Source: Brevundimonas sp. UBA7506
GTDB taxonomy: Bacteria; Pseudomonadota; Alphaproteobacteria; Caulobacterales; Caulobacteraceae
Assembly: GCF_002479495.1 (NCBI RefSeq)
Contig: NZ_DLNQ01000005.1
Span: 505,095-569,094 of the forward strand
DNA: 64,000 nucleotides
Direction: 5' to 3'
Shown here piece by piece: positions 24,455 through 33,376 of this stretch (position 1 is its first letter; every line of letters begins with the position of its first letter). Both the position numbers and the translations under genes were made by a program. Under the pieces are notes generated by a model. That model was not told the origin of the DNA and did not search any database. It saw nothing but the letters and a program-made list of their open reading frames with translations.

Positions 24455-25474
24455 ATGCCCTCGCCCAATCAAGGTTTCGCCTCGGTCCTCCAGCCCACCC
24501 CCGCCGGCCTGTGGTGCCCGGGAGGCGACTTCTACATCGACCCGCCGCGCCCGGTGGACCGGGCCGTCATCACCCATGGTCATGCGGATCACGCCCGCGC
24601 GGGACATGGCGCCGTCCTGGCCACGGTCGAGACCCTGGCCATCATGGGCGAGCGCTATGGCGCGGACTTCGCCGGGCGCACCCAGGCCCTGGCCTATGGC
24701 GAGCGGCTCAAGGTCGGCGGCGTGGAGGTCTCCCTGGCCCCGGCCGGACATGTTCTGGGCTCGGCCCAGGCGACCGTCCGTCAGGGCGGCCTGACCGTCA
24801 CCGCCTCGGGCGACTACAAGCGCCGTCGCGATCCCACCTGCGCCGCCTTCGAGCCCGTGCCGAGCGACGTCTTCATTACCGAGGCGACGTTCGGCCTGCC
24901 GGTCTTTCGCCATCCTCCCGACGCCCAGGAGATCGGAAGGCTGCTGCGCTCGGTCCAGCAGTTCCCGGAGCGCGCCCATCTGGTCGGCGCCTACGCCCTG
25001 GGCAAGGCGCAGCGCGTCATCCGTCTGCTGCGCGAGGCGGGCTATGACGAGACCATCTATGTCCACGGCGCCCTGGAAAGGCTGAACCGGCTGTACGAGC
25101 ATTTCGGCGTCGATCTGGGACCGCTGGCCCCGGCCACGGGATCAAAGGCCGACTTAGCCGGGCGCATCGTCGTCGCTCCGCCCTCCGCCATCGCCGACCG
25201 CTGGAGCCGACGTTTCCCCGAGCCTGTCACGGCCTTCGCCTCGGGCTGGATGAGCGTCCGGGCGCGGGTGCGCCAGCGCGGCGTCGAGCTGCCGCTGATC
25301 CTCTCCGACCACGCCGACTGGGACGAGCTGACCGCCACCCTGACCGAGCTGTCGCCGCAGGAAATCTGGATCACCCACGGCCGCGACGACGCCCTGCGGC
25401 GCTGGGCTGAACTCCAGGGGCTGAAGGCGCGCGCCCTGCATCTGGTCGGCTATGAAGACGAGGACGACGACTGA
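24455..25474 (+). CDS. Ligase-associated DNA exonuclease (MBL fold)
   Basis: This 339-aa metallo-beta-lactamase/beta-CASP-like nuclease of the ligase-associated set has the zinc motif HGHADH (VITHGHADHARAGHG) near residues 40-50, APAGHVLGSAQ, SGDYKRRRDP and LSDHADWDEL toward the C-terminus. The proposed role is 3' or end trimming in DNA repair together with the ATP-dependent ligase. Its stop overlaps the ligase start by one base (TGATG), showing tight coupling. The C-terminus is acidic (EDEDDD). Confidence 0.88.
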   Translation: MPSPNQGFASVLQPTPAGLWCPGGDFYIDPPRPVDRAVITHGHADHARAGHGAVLATVETLAIMGERYGADFAGRTQALAYGERLKVGGVEVSLAPAGHVLGSAQATVRQGGLTVTASGDYKRRRDPTCAAFEPVPSDVFITEATFGLPVFRHPPDAQEIGRLLRSVQQFPERAHLVGAYALGKAQRVIRLLREAGYDETIYVHGALERLNRLYEHFGVDLGPLAPATGSKADLAGRIVVAPPSAIADRWSRRFPEPVTAFASGWMSVRARVRQRGVELPLILSDHADWDELTATLTELSPQEIWITHGRDDALRRWAELQGLKARALHLVGYEDEDDD

Positions 25475-27096
25475 TGCGCGCCTTCGCCGCCCTGCTGGAC
25501 CGGCTGTCCTTTACCGCCTCGCGCAACGCCAAGCTGCGGCTGATCCGCGACCACCTGGCCGACGCCCCCGATCCCGACAGGGGCTGGGCGCTGGCTGCCC
25601 TGACGGGCGCCCTCTCCTTCACCGCCGCCAAGCCGGCTGTCATTCGTCAGGTCGTCGAGGGGCGGGTCGACCCCGAGCTCTTCCGCCTGTCCTACGACTA
25701 TGTCGGCGACCTGGCGGAGACCGTCGCCCTGATCTGGCCTGCGCGTCACGGCGCCAACCGGGAGCCGGAACTGTCCGAGGTGATCGACACGCTGAACACC
25801 GCCAAACGGGTCGAGGTTCAGGCCCTGCTGGAAGCCTGGCTGGACGCCCTTGACGCCGACGGGCGCTGGGCCCTGCTGAAGCTGGTGACCGGGGGCTTGC
25901 GCGTCGGCGTCTCGGCGCGACTGGCCTGGCAGGCGGCGGCGGACTTCGGCGGGGTCGAGGTCGCCGACATACAGGAAGTCTGGCACGCCCAGCCCCCGCC
26001 CTATGCCGACCTTCTGGCCTGGCTGGACGGCAGGACCGAGCGCCCCTCGGCCATGGCGCACGGCCGCTTTCGCCCGGTCATGCTGGCCCAGCCGATCGAC
26101 GAAGCCGTCGACCTGCCCAGGCTGGAGCCCGGCGAATACGCCGCCGAATGGAAGTGGGACGGCATCCGCGTTCAGGCAGTCAGCGAAGGGGGCGTCAAAC
26201 GCCTCTACAGCCGCACCGGCGAGGATGTGTCCGGAGCCTTTCCCGATGTCGTGGCCGCCCTGGCCTACGAGGGGGTCATCGACGGCGAGCTTCTGGTGCT
26301 GCGCGAGGGTCGGGTCGCTCCCTTCGGCGACCTGCAGCAAAGGCTGAACCGCAAGACGGCGGACGCCAGGCTGATGATCAGCCACCCGGCGGGCGTGCGC
26401 GCCTACGACCTTCTGGCCGCCGACGGGGAAGACCTGCGCGCCCTGCCCTTCGCCGAGCGCCGCAAGCGCCTGGAAGGTTTCGTCGCCCAGATCAGCTCTG
26501 ACCGCATCGACCTGTCGCCCCTCGTGCCCTTCCGGACCTGGGAAGACCTGGCGGCCCGTCGCGCCGAGCCGCCGCCGGGCGATCCGCAGTCGGCGGAGGG
26601 GCTGATGCTGAAGCGGCTCGACAGCGTCTATGAAGCCGGCCGTCCCAGAGGGCCCTGGTTCAAGTGGAAGCGCGATCCGCGTCTGATCGACGCCGTCCTG
26701 ATGTACGCCCAGCGCGGTCACGGCAAGCGCTCCAGCTTCTACTCCGACTACACCTTCGGGGTCTGGACCCAGGACGCCGACGGCGTCCATGTGCTCACCC
26801 CCGTCGGCAAGGCCTATTTCGGCTTCACCGACGAAGAGCTGAAACAGCTCGACAGGTTCGTGCGCGAGCACACGGTCGAGCGTTTCGGTCCCGTCCGCTC
26901 CGTCACGGCGACGCGCGAGTTCGGACTAGTGCTCGAGGTCGCCTTCGAGGGCCTGCAAAGGTCCAAACGCCACAAGTCCGGCGTCGCCATGAGATTTCCC
27001 CGCATCAGCCGCATCCGCTGGGACAAGCCGGCCAGGGAGGCGGACGAGCTGCATACGCTGGAAGCCATGCTTGATGCGCCCTCGCCCGCACCCTGA
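25474..27096 (+). CDS. ATP-dependent DNA ligase (ligase-associated operon type)
   Basis: This 540-aa ligase seals nicks using ATP. A helical DNA-binding N-terminal domain (about 1-195) is followed by the nucleotidyltransferase core with motif I EWKWDGIRVQ (adenylated Lys), motif III and IV (GVIDGELLVL), GLMLKRLDS and motif V WFKWKRDP. An OB-fold domain (about 400-530) follows, with LVLEVAFEGLQRSKRHKSGVAMRFPRI split by R/K-rich motif VI. It is the accessory ligase; the essential NAD-dependent LigA is not in this window. The partner helicase and PdeM lie 2.3 kb further on, behind four minus-strand genes. Confidence 0.9.
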   Translation: MRAFAALLDRLSFTASRNAKLRLIRDHLADAPDPDRGWALAALTGALSFTAAKPAVIRQVVEGRVDPELFRLSYDYVGDLAETVALIWPARHGANREPELSEVIDTLNTAKRVEVQALLEAWLDALDADGRWALLKLVTGGLRVGVSARLAWQAAADFGGVEVADIQEVWHAQPPPYADLLAWLDGRTERPSAMAHGRFRPVMLAQPIDEAVDLPRLEPGEYAAEWKWDGIRVQAVSEGGVKRLYSRTGEDVSGAFPDVVAALAYEGVIDGELLVLREGRVAPFGDLQQRLNRKTADARLMISHPAGVRAYDLLAADGEDLRALPFAERRKRLEGFVAQISSDRIDLSPLVPFRTWEDLAARRAEPPPGDPQSAEGLMLKRLDSVYEAGRPRGPWFKWKRDPRLIDAVLMYAQRGHGKRSSFYSDYTFGVWTQDADGVHVLTPVGKAYFGFTDEELKQLDRFVREHTVERFGPVRSVTATREFGLVLEVAFEGLQRSKRHKSGVAMRFPRISRIRWDKPAREADELHTLEAMLDAPSPAP

Positions 27097-27102
27097 CTTC
27101 GG

Positions 27103-27300
27103 CTAGCGGCTGTCCCTGTGTCGGGGATTGGGCTCGCCCGAGCCCGGATCCGTACGCGTTTCGGTCGATAGCCCGGAGGCCTTGGAGCCCCTGGGTTCGG
27201 TCGCCGGCCGCGGCGGCTGTCCGGCCCGGTCCGGCGGGCGCAGATTCTCATTTTCGGCCTCGCGGCCGGTGCGTTCGGCAGGTCTATCCGGTTGAGTCAT
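27103..27300 (-). CDS. Small disordered hypothetical protein (65 aa)
   Basis: ATG 27300 follows GGGAGACGCCTG, a fair Shine-Dalgarno. The peptide is hydrophilic and rich in Pro, Arg, Glu and Thr (TGREAENENLRPPDR, GEPNPRHRDSR), so it is likely unstructured. It lies 43 bp after the DUF3008 gene on the same strand and probably shares its stress promoter at 27602-27626. I do not recognise a family. Confidence 0.5.
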   Translation of the reverse strand: MTQPDRPAERTGREAENENLRPPDRAGQPPRPATEPRGSKASGLSTETRTDPGSGEPNPRHRDSR

Positions 27301-27343
27301 CAGGCGTCTCCCAGGTGTGCGAAGAGGACAAAGGAACCAGGGA

Positions 27344-27535
27344 TCACGCCGACTTGCCCGTGTGCTCCGGCTTGCCCTTGCGTGGGGTTGAAGCCATCTC
27401 CTCCAACTCCTTGCGGGTCATGCTTTCCTCCATGGACTTCGAGGCGCCCCGAAGCTTGCTTTTCGGCGCATCGCCCCGTTTTGCGGCCAGGGCGGCCCCA
27501 GCCGCCTTCTGCTGGGCTGCGGATTTGGCGGGCAT
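27344..27535 (-). CDS. DUF3008 family small protein
   Basis: This 63-aa protein begins MPAKSAAQQKAAGAALAAKR and continues SKLRGASKSMEESMTRKELEEMAST, the signature of DUF3008. It is Lys/Ala/Ser-rich and probably nucleic-acid associated; the function is unknown. ATG 27535 has GGGAGA at good spacing. The frame open upstream is not family sequence. A GGAAC-N16-GGTT promoter lies 67 bp upstream, placing it in the general stress response. Confidence 0.82.
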   Translation of the reverse strand: MPAKSAAQQKAAGAALAAKRGDAPKSKLRGASKSMEESMTRKELEEMASTPRKGKPEHTGKSA

Positions 27536-27601
27536 GTCGAAATCTCCCTGATATCGGGTCATCGCCGGATCGAGCGAAAGGCCGGTCAGACGCCTTCGTT
27601 C

Positions 27602-27626
27602 AACCCGCCCCCGAAACCCGGGTTCC
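27602..27626 (-). promoter_or_regulatory. EcfG-type stress promoter of the DUF3008 unit
   Basis: On the minus strand, GGAAC (27622-27626), 16 bp, GGTT (27602-27605). It matches the alphaproteobacterial EcfG -35 exactly and the -10 at three of four bases. The ATG is 67 bp downstream. Confidence 0.75.
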
Positions 27627-27752
27627 TCAGGGACTGCGCTGACGCGAGATCGCGGTCGCGCCACGGCCGCCTAACGACCGAAGAGTCCTGTACCGAACAG
27701 AAGGCCGCGAGCCGCCGCGCGACCTCGATCAATCCGGTGCGTTTGGCGGTCC

Positions 27753-28019
27753 CTATGCCTTCCGTTCAAAGCGCCACTTCATCAGCAGGACGCCGCTGGC
27801 CATGACAAGGGCGCAGCCGTGGGCGAGCGTCACGGGCCATGCGTCGGTCAGCAGGCCGTAACACACCCATAGAATAAAGCAGCTCACGGTCAGGGCGTAG
27901 GTCTTGAGCGAGACGCTGGAGGCGTCGCGCTCCTTCCAGATCTTGTAGATCTGGGGCGCGAAACTGCTGACGGAGCACAGGGCGGCGGCGACGCCCACCA
28001 CATCGGCCATGGAGATCAT
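27753..28019 (-). CDS. SemiSWEET-type PQ-loop sugar transporter
   Basis: This 88-aa, three-helix membrane protein has the PQ motif in SSFAPQIYKIWKERDASSVS and a second conserved stretch CFILWVCYGLLTDAWPV, typical of bacterial SemiSWEETs, which work as homodimers and let sugars pass down a gradient. Length fits the family exactly. In-frame ATGs are at 28019 and 28010 (MADVVG), neither with a good ribosome site. It stands alone between DUF3008 and the FAD oxidoreductase. Substrate is unknown. Confidence 0.85.
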   Translation of the reverse strand: MISMADVVGVAAALCSVSSFAPQIYKIWKERDASSVSLKTYALTVSCFILWVCYGLLTDAWPVTLAHGCALVMASGVLLMKWRFERKA

Positions 28020-28092
28020 AGGTCAGTCCCGAACTCGACCGGTCCGGCCGCAGTGAGTTGGCCTAACGCCAAGGACGCCCGCGGGCTCCCTG

Positions 28093-29307
28093 TCAGGGAC
28101 GATAGAGGTCCGCGTCCGGGTCAGTCTCTCCCCTCACCCAGGCCGCCACGATCTGGCTGGCGATCACCGAGGAGGTGATGCCGTTGCCCCCAAAGCCCAT
28201 GACGCTCCAGGCATGGGCCATTCCGGGGACAGGCGCGATATGGGGCAGGCCGGTGGCGCTCTCGCCGAAGGCTCCGGCCCAGGCGTAGCCGACCTCCAGC
28301 ACGACCTCGGGAAGCAGGTGTTTAAGCTTGGCCAGGATGCGCGCTGTCTTGCGTTTCAGAAGCGCTTGGCTGGCGTGGGCGGTGGGCGAATCCTCATCCT
28401 CGCCGCCGACGATCAATCGCCCGTCGTTGCTCGTGCGCATGTAGAGGTAGGGGTCTGATCCCTCCCAGACGAGGGTGTCTCGCAGCCAGGCTGGACCGGA
28501 GAATCCCGGCTTTGACGCGAGCGCCCAGGTCGAGACCACCCTGGAGTCAGGCGCAGTCACGCCCTTGGGACGTTCATAACCGCAACAGAAGACCGCCGCT
28601 GAAGCCCGTACAGCGAAACCGGCGCTGGTTACCAGGGTCACCCCGTCAGGATCCGACACGGCTTCGATCACATCCACCGGTGAGAAGAGCCTTGCCCCCC
28701 GGGCCTGGGCGCGCCTCAGAAGTCCCGCGGTCAGTTGAGCAGGATCGGCGCTGGCCGATCCGCCGCTGAGGATAGCGCCGGTTCGGTCGATCCCGAACCG
28801 ATCAAGAACCTCCGCCGCCGGCAGAAAACGGCTCTCCAACCCGGCGTCGGCCCTCGCTGCGGCCTCGCTTTCGAGGGCTCTGCGGCCATAGGCGTCACCG
28901 GCAAGATAGAGGGCGTCGCGATCGCGGTAGCCGCAACGGATACCCTCCTGGACGATGAGCTGTTTCAGGTCGTCGACCGCGCGCCGCGAGCGCAGATAGG
29001 CCCGCTGCGCCTTCGGTCGGCCTATGCGTCTCGCAAGCGCCTCCAGTGGAAGATCGATCTCCCATTGCAGGAGCGCTGTCGAGGCGATGGTCGATCCCAT
29101 CAGGGGCGCCCTGCGATCAAGGACGGCCAGCCTGTGGTCGCGCGATAGCTCATGCGCCATCAGGGCGCCGCTGATCCCGGCGCCGACGACGGCGACATCA
29201 ACCGAAACGGCCTGCTTCAGAGGACGAACCGACGTCCCTGTAAACGGGCTGTCGGCCCAAAGAGATCGACCGCTCCTCAGGTCGCGTTTCTGGGTCAGCC
29301 TCGCCAT
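28093..29307 (-). CDS. FAD-dependent oxidoreductase (DAO/glycine-oxidase-like)
   Basis: This 404-aa flavoprotein has the N-terminal dinucleotide motif VAVVGAGISGALMA at about 36-50, STIASTALLQWEIDLPL and a C-terminal GYAWAGAFGESATGLPHIAP plus WSVMGFGGNGITSS, typical of the D-amino-acid/glycine oxidase and PuuB-like group. The substrate is not apparent. It is divergent from the ligase-associated helicase: only about 72 bp separate the two preferred starts, so their promoters overlap. It splits the ligase-associated gene set. Confidence 0.82.
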   Translation of the reverse strand: MARLTQKRDLRSGRSLWADSPFTGTSVRPLKQAVSVDVAVVGAGISGALMAHELSRDHRLAVLDRRAPLMGSTIASTALLQWEIDLPLEALARRIGRPKAQRAYLRSRRAVDDLKQLIVQEGIRCGYRDRDALYLAGDAYGRRALESEAAARADAGLESRFLPAAEVLDRFGIDRTGAILSGGSASADPAQLTAGLLRRAQARGARLFSPVDVIEAVSDPDGVTLVTSAGFAVRASAAVFCCGYERPKGVTAPDSRVVSTWALASKPGFSGPAWLRDTLVWEGSDPYLYMRTSNDGRLIVGGEDEDSPTAHASQALLKRKTARILAKLKHLLPEVVLEVGYAWAGAFGESATGLPHIAPVPGMAHAWSVMGFGGNGITSSVIASQIVAAWVRGETDPDADLYRP

Positions 29308-29345
29308 TCAACCCCCGACATGCACAGCCTGCGTCTCCGCTTCGG

Positions 29346-29370
29346 GGAACGCGCGCTCCCGTCGAGGGTT
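29346..29370 (+). promoter_or_regulatory. Possible EcfG-type promoter at the helicase start
   Basis: GGAAC (29346-29350), 16 bp, GGTT (29367-29370). Same word as at seven stress genes in this window. The ATG at 29380 would fall at about the transcription start, implying a leaderless or nearly leaderless message. One chance match in the window is not excluded. Confidence 0.4.
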
Positions 29371-29379
29371 GCTCAAACC

Positions 29380-31842
29380 ATGGCCAAGCCTCATCGGATC
29401 ACGACGTCTGCCCTGGATCCGACACGCCAGCTTCCTGCACCCTTTCGCGACTGGTTCGTGGATCGCGGCTGGACGCTGCGCCCCCACCAGTTGGACATGA
29501 TCGAGAAAGCGAAGGCCGGCGCCGATGTCCTGCTCGTGGCGCCGACAGGCGGCGGCAAGACCCTCGCCGGCTTCTTGCCCAGCCTGCTGCAGCTGGCCGA
29601 ACGCGGCCCGCGCAAAGGCCGCAAGACCCTTCACACCCTCTACATCTCCCCCCTCAAGGCCCTGGCGGTCGATGTCGAACGGAACCTCCTGACCCCGGTC
29701 AGGGACATGGATCTCCCCATCCTCGTGGAGTCGCGCACGGGCGACACCGGCCAGGCCCGCCGCCAGCGTCAGAGGACGTCACCCCCGGACATTCTGCTGA
29801 CCACGCCCGAACAGCTGGCCCTGTTCTGCGCCTGGAAGGGCGCGCGCGACTATTTCCAGGATCTGGAATGCGTGATCATCGACGAAATCCACGCCATCCA
29901 TGGATCCAAGCGAGGGGACCTGCTGTCGTTGGGGCTGGCGCGGCTGAGGACTTTTGCGCCTGGCGTCCGCTGCGTCGGTCTGTCGGCGACCGTGGACGAT
30001 CCGGCCCGCGTCAGACGCTGGCTGTCGGACCGAGGCGACGACATCGTCCTTGGCCAGGCCGGCGCGCCGCCCCGGCTCGAGGTTCTGTTGTCGCAGAACC
30101 GGGTCCCCTGGGCCGGTCACACCGCCCGGCACGCCATGGCGGAGGTCTATGAGACCCTGAAGACGGCGCGCACGACCCTGGTCTTCGTCAACACCCGCTG
30201 GCAGGCCGAATTCGCCTTCCAGGAGCTATGGCGGCTCAATGACGACAACCTGCCGATCGCTCTGCATCACGGCAGCCTTTCAGCCGAGCAACGCCGCAAG
30301 GTCGAGGCGGCGATGTCGCGCCATGAACTGAGAGCGGTGGTCTGCACCTCGACGCTGGATCTGGGCATCGACTGGGGCGCCGTTGATCTGGTCATCCAGC
30401 TTGCGGCGCCCAAGGGCGCCTCGCGGCTGGTGCAAAGGATCGGACGCGCCAACCACAGGCTGGACGAGGCCTCCCGCGCTATCCTGGTTCCCGCCAGCCG
30501 GTTCGAGATGCTGGAGTGCCAGGCGGCGGCGGAGGCGGTGGCCGAAAACGCCCTCGACGGCGATCCGCCCCGGATCGGAGCGAGAGACGTCCTCGCGCAG
30601 CACATCATGGGCTGCGCCTGTTCGGAGCCCTTCGACCTTGCTGACCTCTATGAGGAGGTGCGCCGGGCCGCGCCCTATGCGGGACTTTCCTGGGAGGCCT
30701 TCGAGCAGGTCGTCGATTTCGTGTCGACAGGCGGCTATGCGCTCAGAAGCTATGATCGCTTCCGAAGGATCATACGCAATTCCGATGGCCGCTGGCGCGT
30801 CCTCAATGAGGAGACTGCACGACGGCACCGGATGAATGTCGGCGTCATCGTCACGGCGCAGACCCTCAACATCCGGCTTGCGGGTCGACGCGGCGCCGGG
30901 CGCAAGATCGGCCAGGCCGAGGAGTGGTATTTCGAACAGCTGACCCCGGGCGACAGCTTCCTCTTCGCCGGCGAGATCTGGCGTTTCGAGGGGGTTCGGG
31001 CGACGGACGCGATCGTCACCCGCTCGGACGAGAAACAGCCCAAGGTTCCCAGCTGGGGCGGCTCCAGATTTGCGCTTTCCACCTTCCTGGCCAAGCGTGT
31101 CCGGCGGATGATCAGCGACCAGGCGTCATGGTCCCGGCTACCGCCCGACGTCTGCGAATGGTTGTTCGCCCAGCAGTCGCATTCCAGCCTGCCCGGTGAG
31201 GATGATCTCCTGGTCGAGACCTTCAGCCGGGGCAAACGGCACTACATGGTCTGCTATCCGTTCGAGGGCCGGCTGGCCCACGCCACCCTGGCCATGCTGG
31301 TGACCCGCCGACTGGACCGGGCCGGGGTCGGGCCGATCGGCTACCTCGCCAACGACTATGCGCTTTGCGTCTGGTCCCTGCGGCCGATGGAAAGCCTCGA
31401 TTTCGACGCCCTGTTCCAGCAGGACATGCTGGGGGACGATCTTGAAGCCTGGCTGGATGAGAGTTTCATGGTGAGACGCGCCTTCAAGGAATGTGCGCTG
31501 ATCAGCGGCCTGATCGAGCGCCGCATCCCCGGCCATGAGAAGAACGGACGGCAGGTCACCTTCTCCGCCGATCTGATCTACGACACCCTGCGCCGACACG
31601 ATCCGGACCATCTGCTCCTGTCCTGCGCGCGCGAGGATGCGGCGCGCGGACTTCTCGACCTGGCGCGCCTGGGGGAGTTTCTCACCCGCATCTCGGGCCG
31701 GATCAGGGTTGAGCGGCTCCAGCATGTTTCCCCCTTCGCCGTGCCCCTGCTGATGGAGATCGGCACGGAGCGTGCGCCTGGGACCACCGCCGCAGACATG
31801 ATGCTGGAGGACGCCGCCCTGATTGACGAGGCCATGTCTTGA
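29380..31842 (+). CDS. Ligase-associated DEXH-box DNA helicase
   Basis: This 820-aa SF2 helicase related to Lhr is part of the ligase-associated repair set. Walker A is APTGGGKT, the DExH box is IIDEIHAIHGSKRGD, motif III is LSATVDDPARVRRW, and motif VI is VQRIGRANHRLDE. A winged-helix and long C-terminal Lhr-like region follow. It likely unwinds or remodels nicked or gapped DNA for the ATP-dependent ligase. ATG 29380 (MAKPHRITTS) fits family length. ATG 29320 would add 20 residues and would place the promoter-like sequence inside the gene. The stop overlaps pdeM by 4 nt. Confidence 0.88.
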   Translation: MAKPHRITTSALDPTRQLPAPFRDWFVDRGWTLRPHQLDMIEKAKAGADVLLVAPTGGGKTLAGFLPSLLQLAERGPRKGRKTLHTLYISPLKALAVDVERNLLTPVRDMDLPILVESRTGDTGQARRQRQRTSPPDILLTTPEQLALFCAWKGARDYFQDLECVIIDEIHAIHGSKRGDLLSLGLARLRTFAPGVRCVGLSATVDDPARVRRWLSDRGDDIVLGQAGAPPRLEVLLSQNRVPWAGHTARHAMAEVYETLKTARTTLVFVNTRWQAEFAFQELWRLNDDNLPIALHHGSLSAEQRRKVEAAMSRHELRAVVCTSTLDLGIDWGAVDLVIQLAAPKGASRLVQRIGRANHRLDEASRAILVPASRFEMLECQAAAEAVAENALDGDPPRIGARDVLAQHIMGCACSEPFDLADLYEEVRRAAPYAGLSWEAFEQVVDFVSTGGYALRSYDRFRRIIRNSDGRWRVLNEETARRHRMNVGVIVTAQTLNIRLAGRRGAGRKIGQAEEWYFEQLTPGDSFLFAGEIWRFEGVRATDAIVTRSDEKQPKVPSWGGSRFALSTFLAKRVRRMISDQASWSRLPPDVCEWLFAQQSHSSLPGEDDLLVETFSRGKRHYMVCYPFEGRLAHATLAMLVTRRLDRAGVGPIGYLANDYALCVWSLRPMESLDFDALFQQDMLGDDLEAWLDESFMVRRAFKECALISGLIERRIPGHEKNGRQVTFSADLIYDTLRRHDPDHLLLSCAREDAARGLLDLARLGEFLTRISGRIRVERLQHVSPFAVPLLMEIGTERAPGTTAADMMLEDAALIDEAMS

Positions 31843-32558
31843 CCGTCTCAAGCCTGGCGGACGACGGCGCCTTCGCAACGCGCCTGGCCGGAACCGATGT
31901 GGTGTTTCGGGTGTCCGGCGCCCTCTGGTTGCCGGCGGAGCGTACCCTGGTGGTCGCCGACCTTCATCTCGAAAAGGGATCCGCCTACGCCGCCCGCGGA
32001 CAGCTCCTTCCGCCCTACGACACGCGCGAAACCCTGAACCGCCTGGAGCGCGAGGTGGCGACCCTCGCCCCCCGAACCGTCGTCCTGCTTGGCGACACCC
32101 TCCACGACCGTGGAGCGCCGACACGTCTCGTCTCGGACGAGCGCGCACGTCTCAGGGCCCTGGCGGAAAGGGTCAGGCTGATCTGGGTCGTCGGCAATCA
32201 CGACCCCGAAGGCGCAGGCGACCTGGGCGGCGAAACAGCGGACCTGTTCGAGGTCGCGGGTCTTTCGCTTCGCCACGAACCCACGCCCGGGCCCGTGGAG
32301 GCCGAGGTCGCGGGACACCTACATCCCTGCGCACGCGTAAAGGGCCCCGCAGGCTCGGTTCGCCGCCCCTGCTTTGCTTCGGACGGGAGCCGCCTGATCC
32401 TGCCGGCCTTCGGCGCCTATGCCGGCGGGCTCAACCTGCGCGATCTCGCCTTCTCCGGGCTTTTTCGCCTTCCGCCCACAGGCTACCTCCTGGCGCGGCG
32501 CGTTGCGGCGGTCTCCTTTGAGAAGATGCGACCCGATCAGAGGTCGCTGCCCGGCTGA
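31839..32558 (+). CDS. pdeM: Ligase-associated DNA damage response endonuclease PdeM
   Basis: This 239-aa calcineurin-like metallophosphoesterase has the metal motifs LVVADLHLEKGSAYA, LLGDTLHD, VVGNHDPE and the late histidine pair VAGHLHPCAR. The family acts as a nuclease with the ligase-associated helicase. Translation starts at TTG 31839, overlapping the helicase stop (TTGA), since no ATG is available before the first conserved strand. The ending is convergent with the hemerythrin gene, 42 bp apart. Confidence 0.88.
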   Translation: MTVSSLADDGAFATRLAGTDVVFRVSGALWLPAERTLVVADLHLEKGSAYAARGQLLPPYDTRETLNRLEREVATLAPRTVVLLGDTLHDRGAPTRLVSDERARLRALAERVRLIWVVGNHDPEGAGDLGGETADLFEVAGLSLRHEPTPGPVEAEVAGHLHPCARVKGPAGSVRRPCFASDGSRLILPAFGAYAGGLNLRDLAFSGLFRLPPTGYLLARRVAAVSFEKMRPDQRSLPG

Positions 32559-32600
32559 CCGCCTCCCCGACGTCACGCGGCGACGCCCCCTAGATTACCG

Positions 32601-33263
32601 TCAGGCCTTGAGGCGGATCTTCTTCTCTACCTCGGCGGCCGCCTTCTCTTCCTGCTTGCGCCTGTTGAAGACGGTGCGCATGAAGCGGCGATCCGCAAGG
32701 CTCAAGACCTCTTCAGCGGCGACAAACTGCTCCTGCTCCTCCTCGCGGATGTGATGCAGGTATTCTTCGCGCAGGGCGGCGAAACGGCGGATCCATCCGG
32801 GCGACGCCATGTCCCGCGCGGCCAGGTCCGCCAGGAGATCATCGATTTCCTTGTGTTCGGCGACGGCGTGGCGGGCGAAGTCCGTCGTGGCCGGGTTTCG
32901 CAGCACGCTGGACCAGAGCGCCTGCTCTTCTGCGGCGGCGTGCGCCTTCAGTTCATGGACCAGTTCAACAAAGAGGCGCTCGCGATCAGGAGACTTCCCC
33001 TTCGTCTCCTCAAGCATGGCCAGGAGCGCGCGATGGCGATCGTGGTCCTCGACCAGCCGACCGAAGATGTCGGGATCCCCCCTGAATTTGGTGGCGGGGG
33101 TGCTGCCGATCCGCGCGGCGAGGTCAGGCGCTACAACCCGCGCCTTGGCTACGGCGTCAGCCTTGGCCTTCCGGGGCGCCACAGGCTGCAACCGCTTTTC
33201 CGCCCGCGGCTCTTTTCCACCGGCTTTCGCCCGTCGCTCGCTCTCCAAGACCAATTTCCGCAT
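32601..33263 (-). CDS. Hemerythrin-domain protein
   Basis: This 220-aa protein has a basic, Ala/Lys/Arg-rich N-terminal tail of about 60 residues, followed by a four-helix hemerythrin domain with the di-iron ligand pattern DHDRHR, HAAAEEQALW, EHKEIDD and YLHHIREEEQEQ. It probably binds oxygen, NO or reactive oxygen species, or stores iron. The basic tail may touch nucleic acid or membrane. A GGAAC-N16-GGTT promoter sits 61 bp upstream, so expression under general stress is expected. Confidence 0.86.
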   Translation of the reverse strand: MRKLVLESERRAKAGGKEPRAEKRLQPVAPRKAKADAVAKARVVAPDLAARIGSTPATKFRGDPDIFGRLVEDHDRHRALLAMLEETKGKSPDRERLFVELVHELKAHAAAEEQALWSSVLRNPATTDFARHAVAEHKEIDDLLADLAARDMASPGWIRRFAALREEYLHHIREEEQEQFVAAEEVLSLADRRFMRTVFNRRKQEEKAAAEVEKKIRLKA

Positions 33264-33323
33264 ACCCTGCTCCTGACTGGAGCCGCCGCCCCGGAGGTCG
33301 ACAAGCTCTACATTCGCAGTACG

Positions 33324-33348
33324 AACCTTTCGGCGATCAGCCGGTTCC
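33324..33348 (-). promoter_or_regulatory. EcfG-type stress promoter of the hemerythrin gene
   Basis: Minus strand: GGAAC (33344-33348), 16 bp, GGTT (33324-33327). It sits in the short gap between the REC-kinase gene's stop and the hemerythrin start. Confidence 0.75.
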
Positions 33349-33376
33349 CGAGTGTCCGAAAGCCGGCAGAGTCTGC

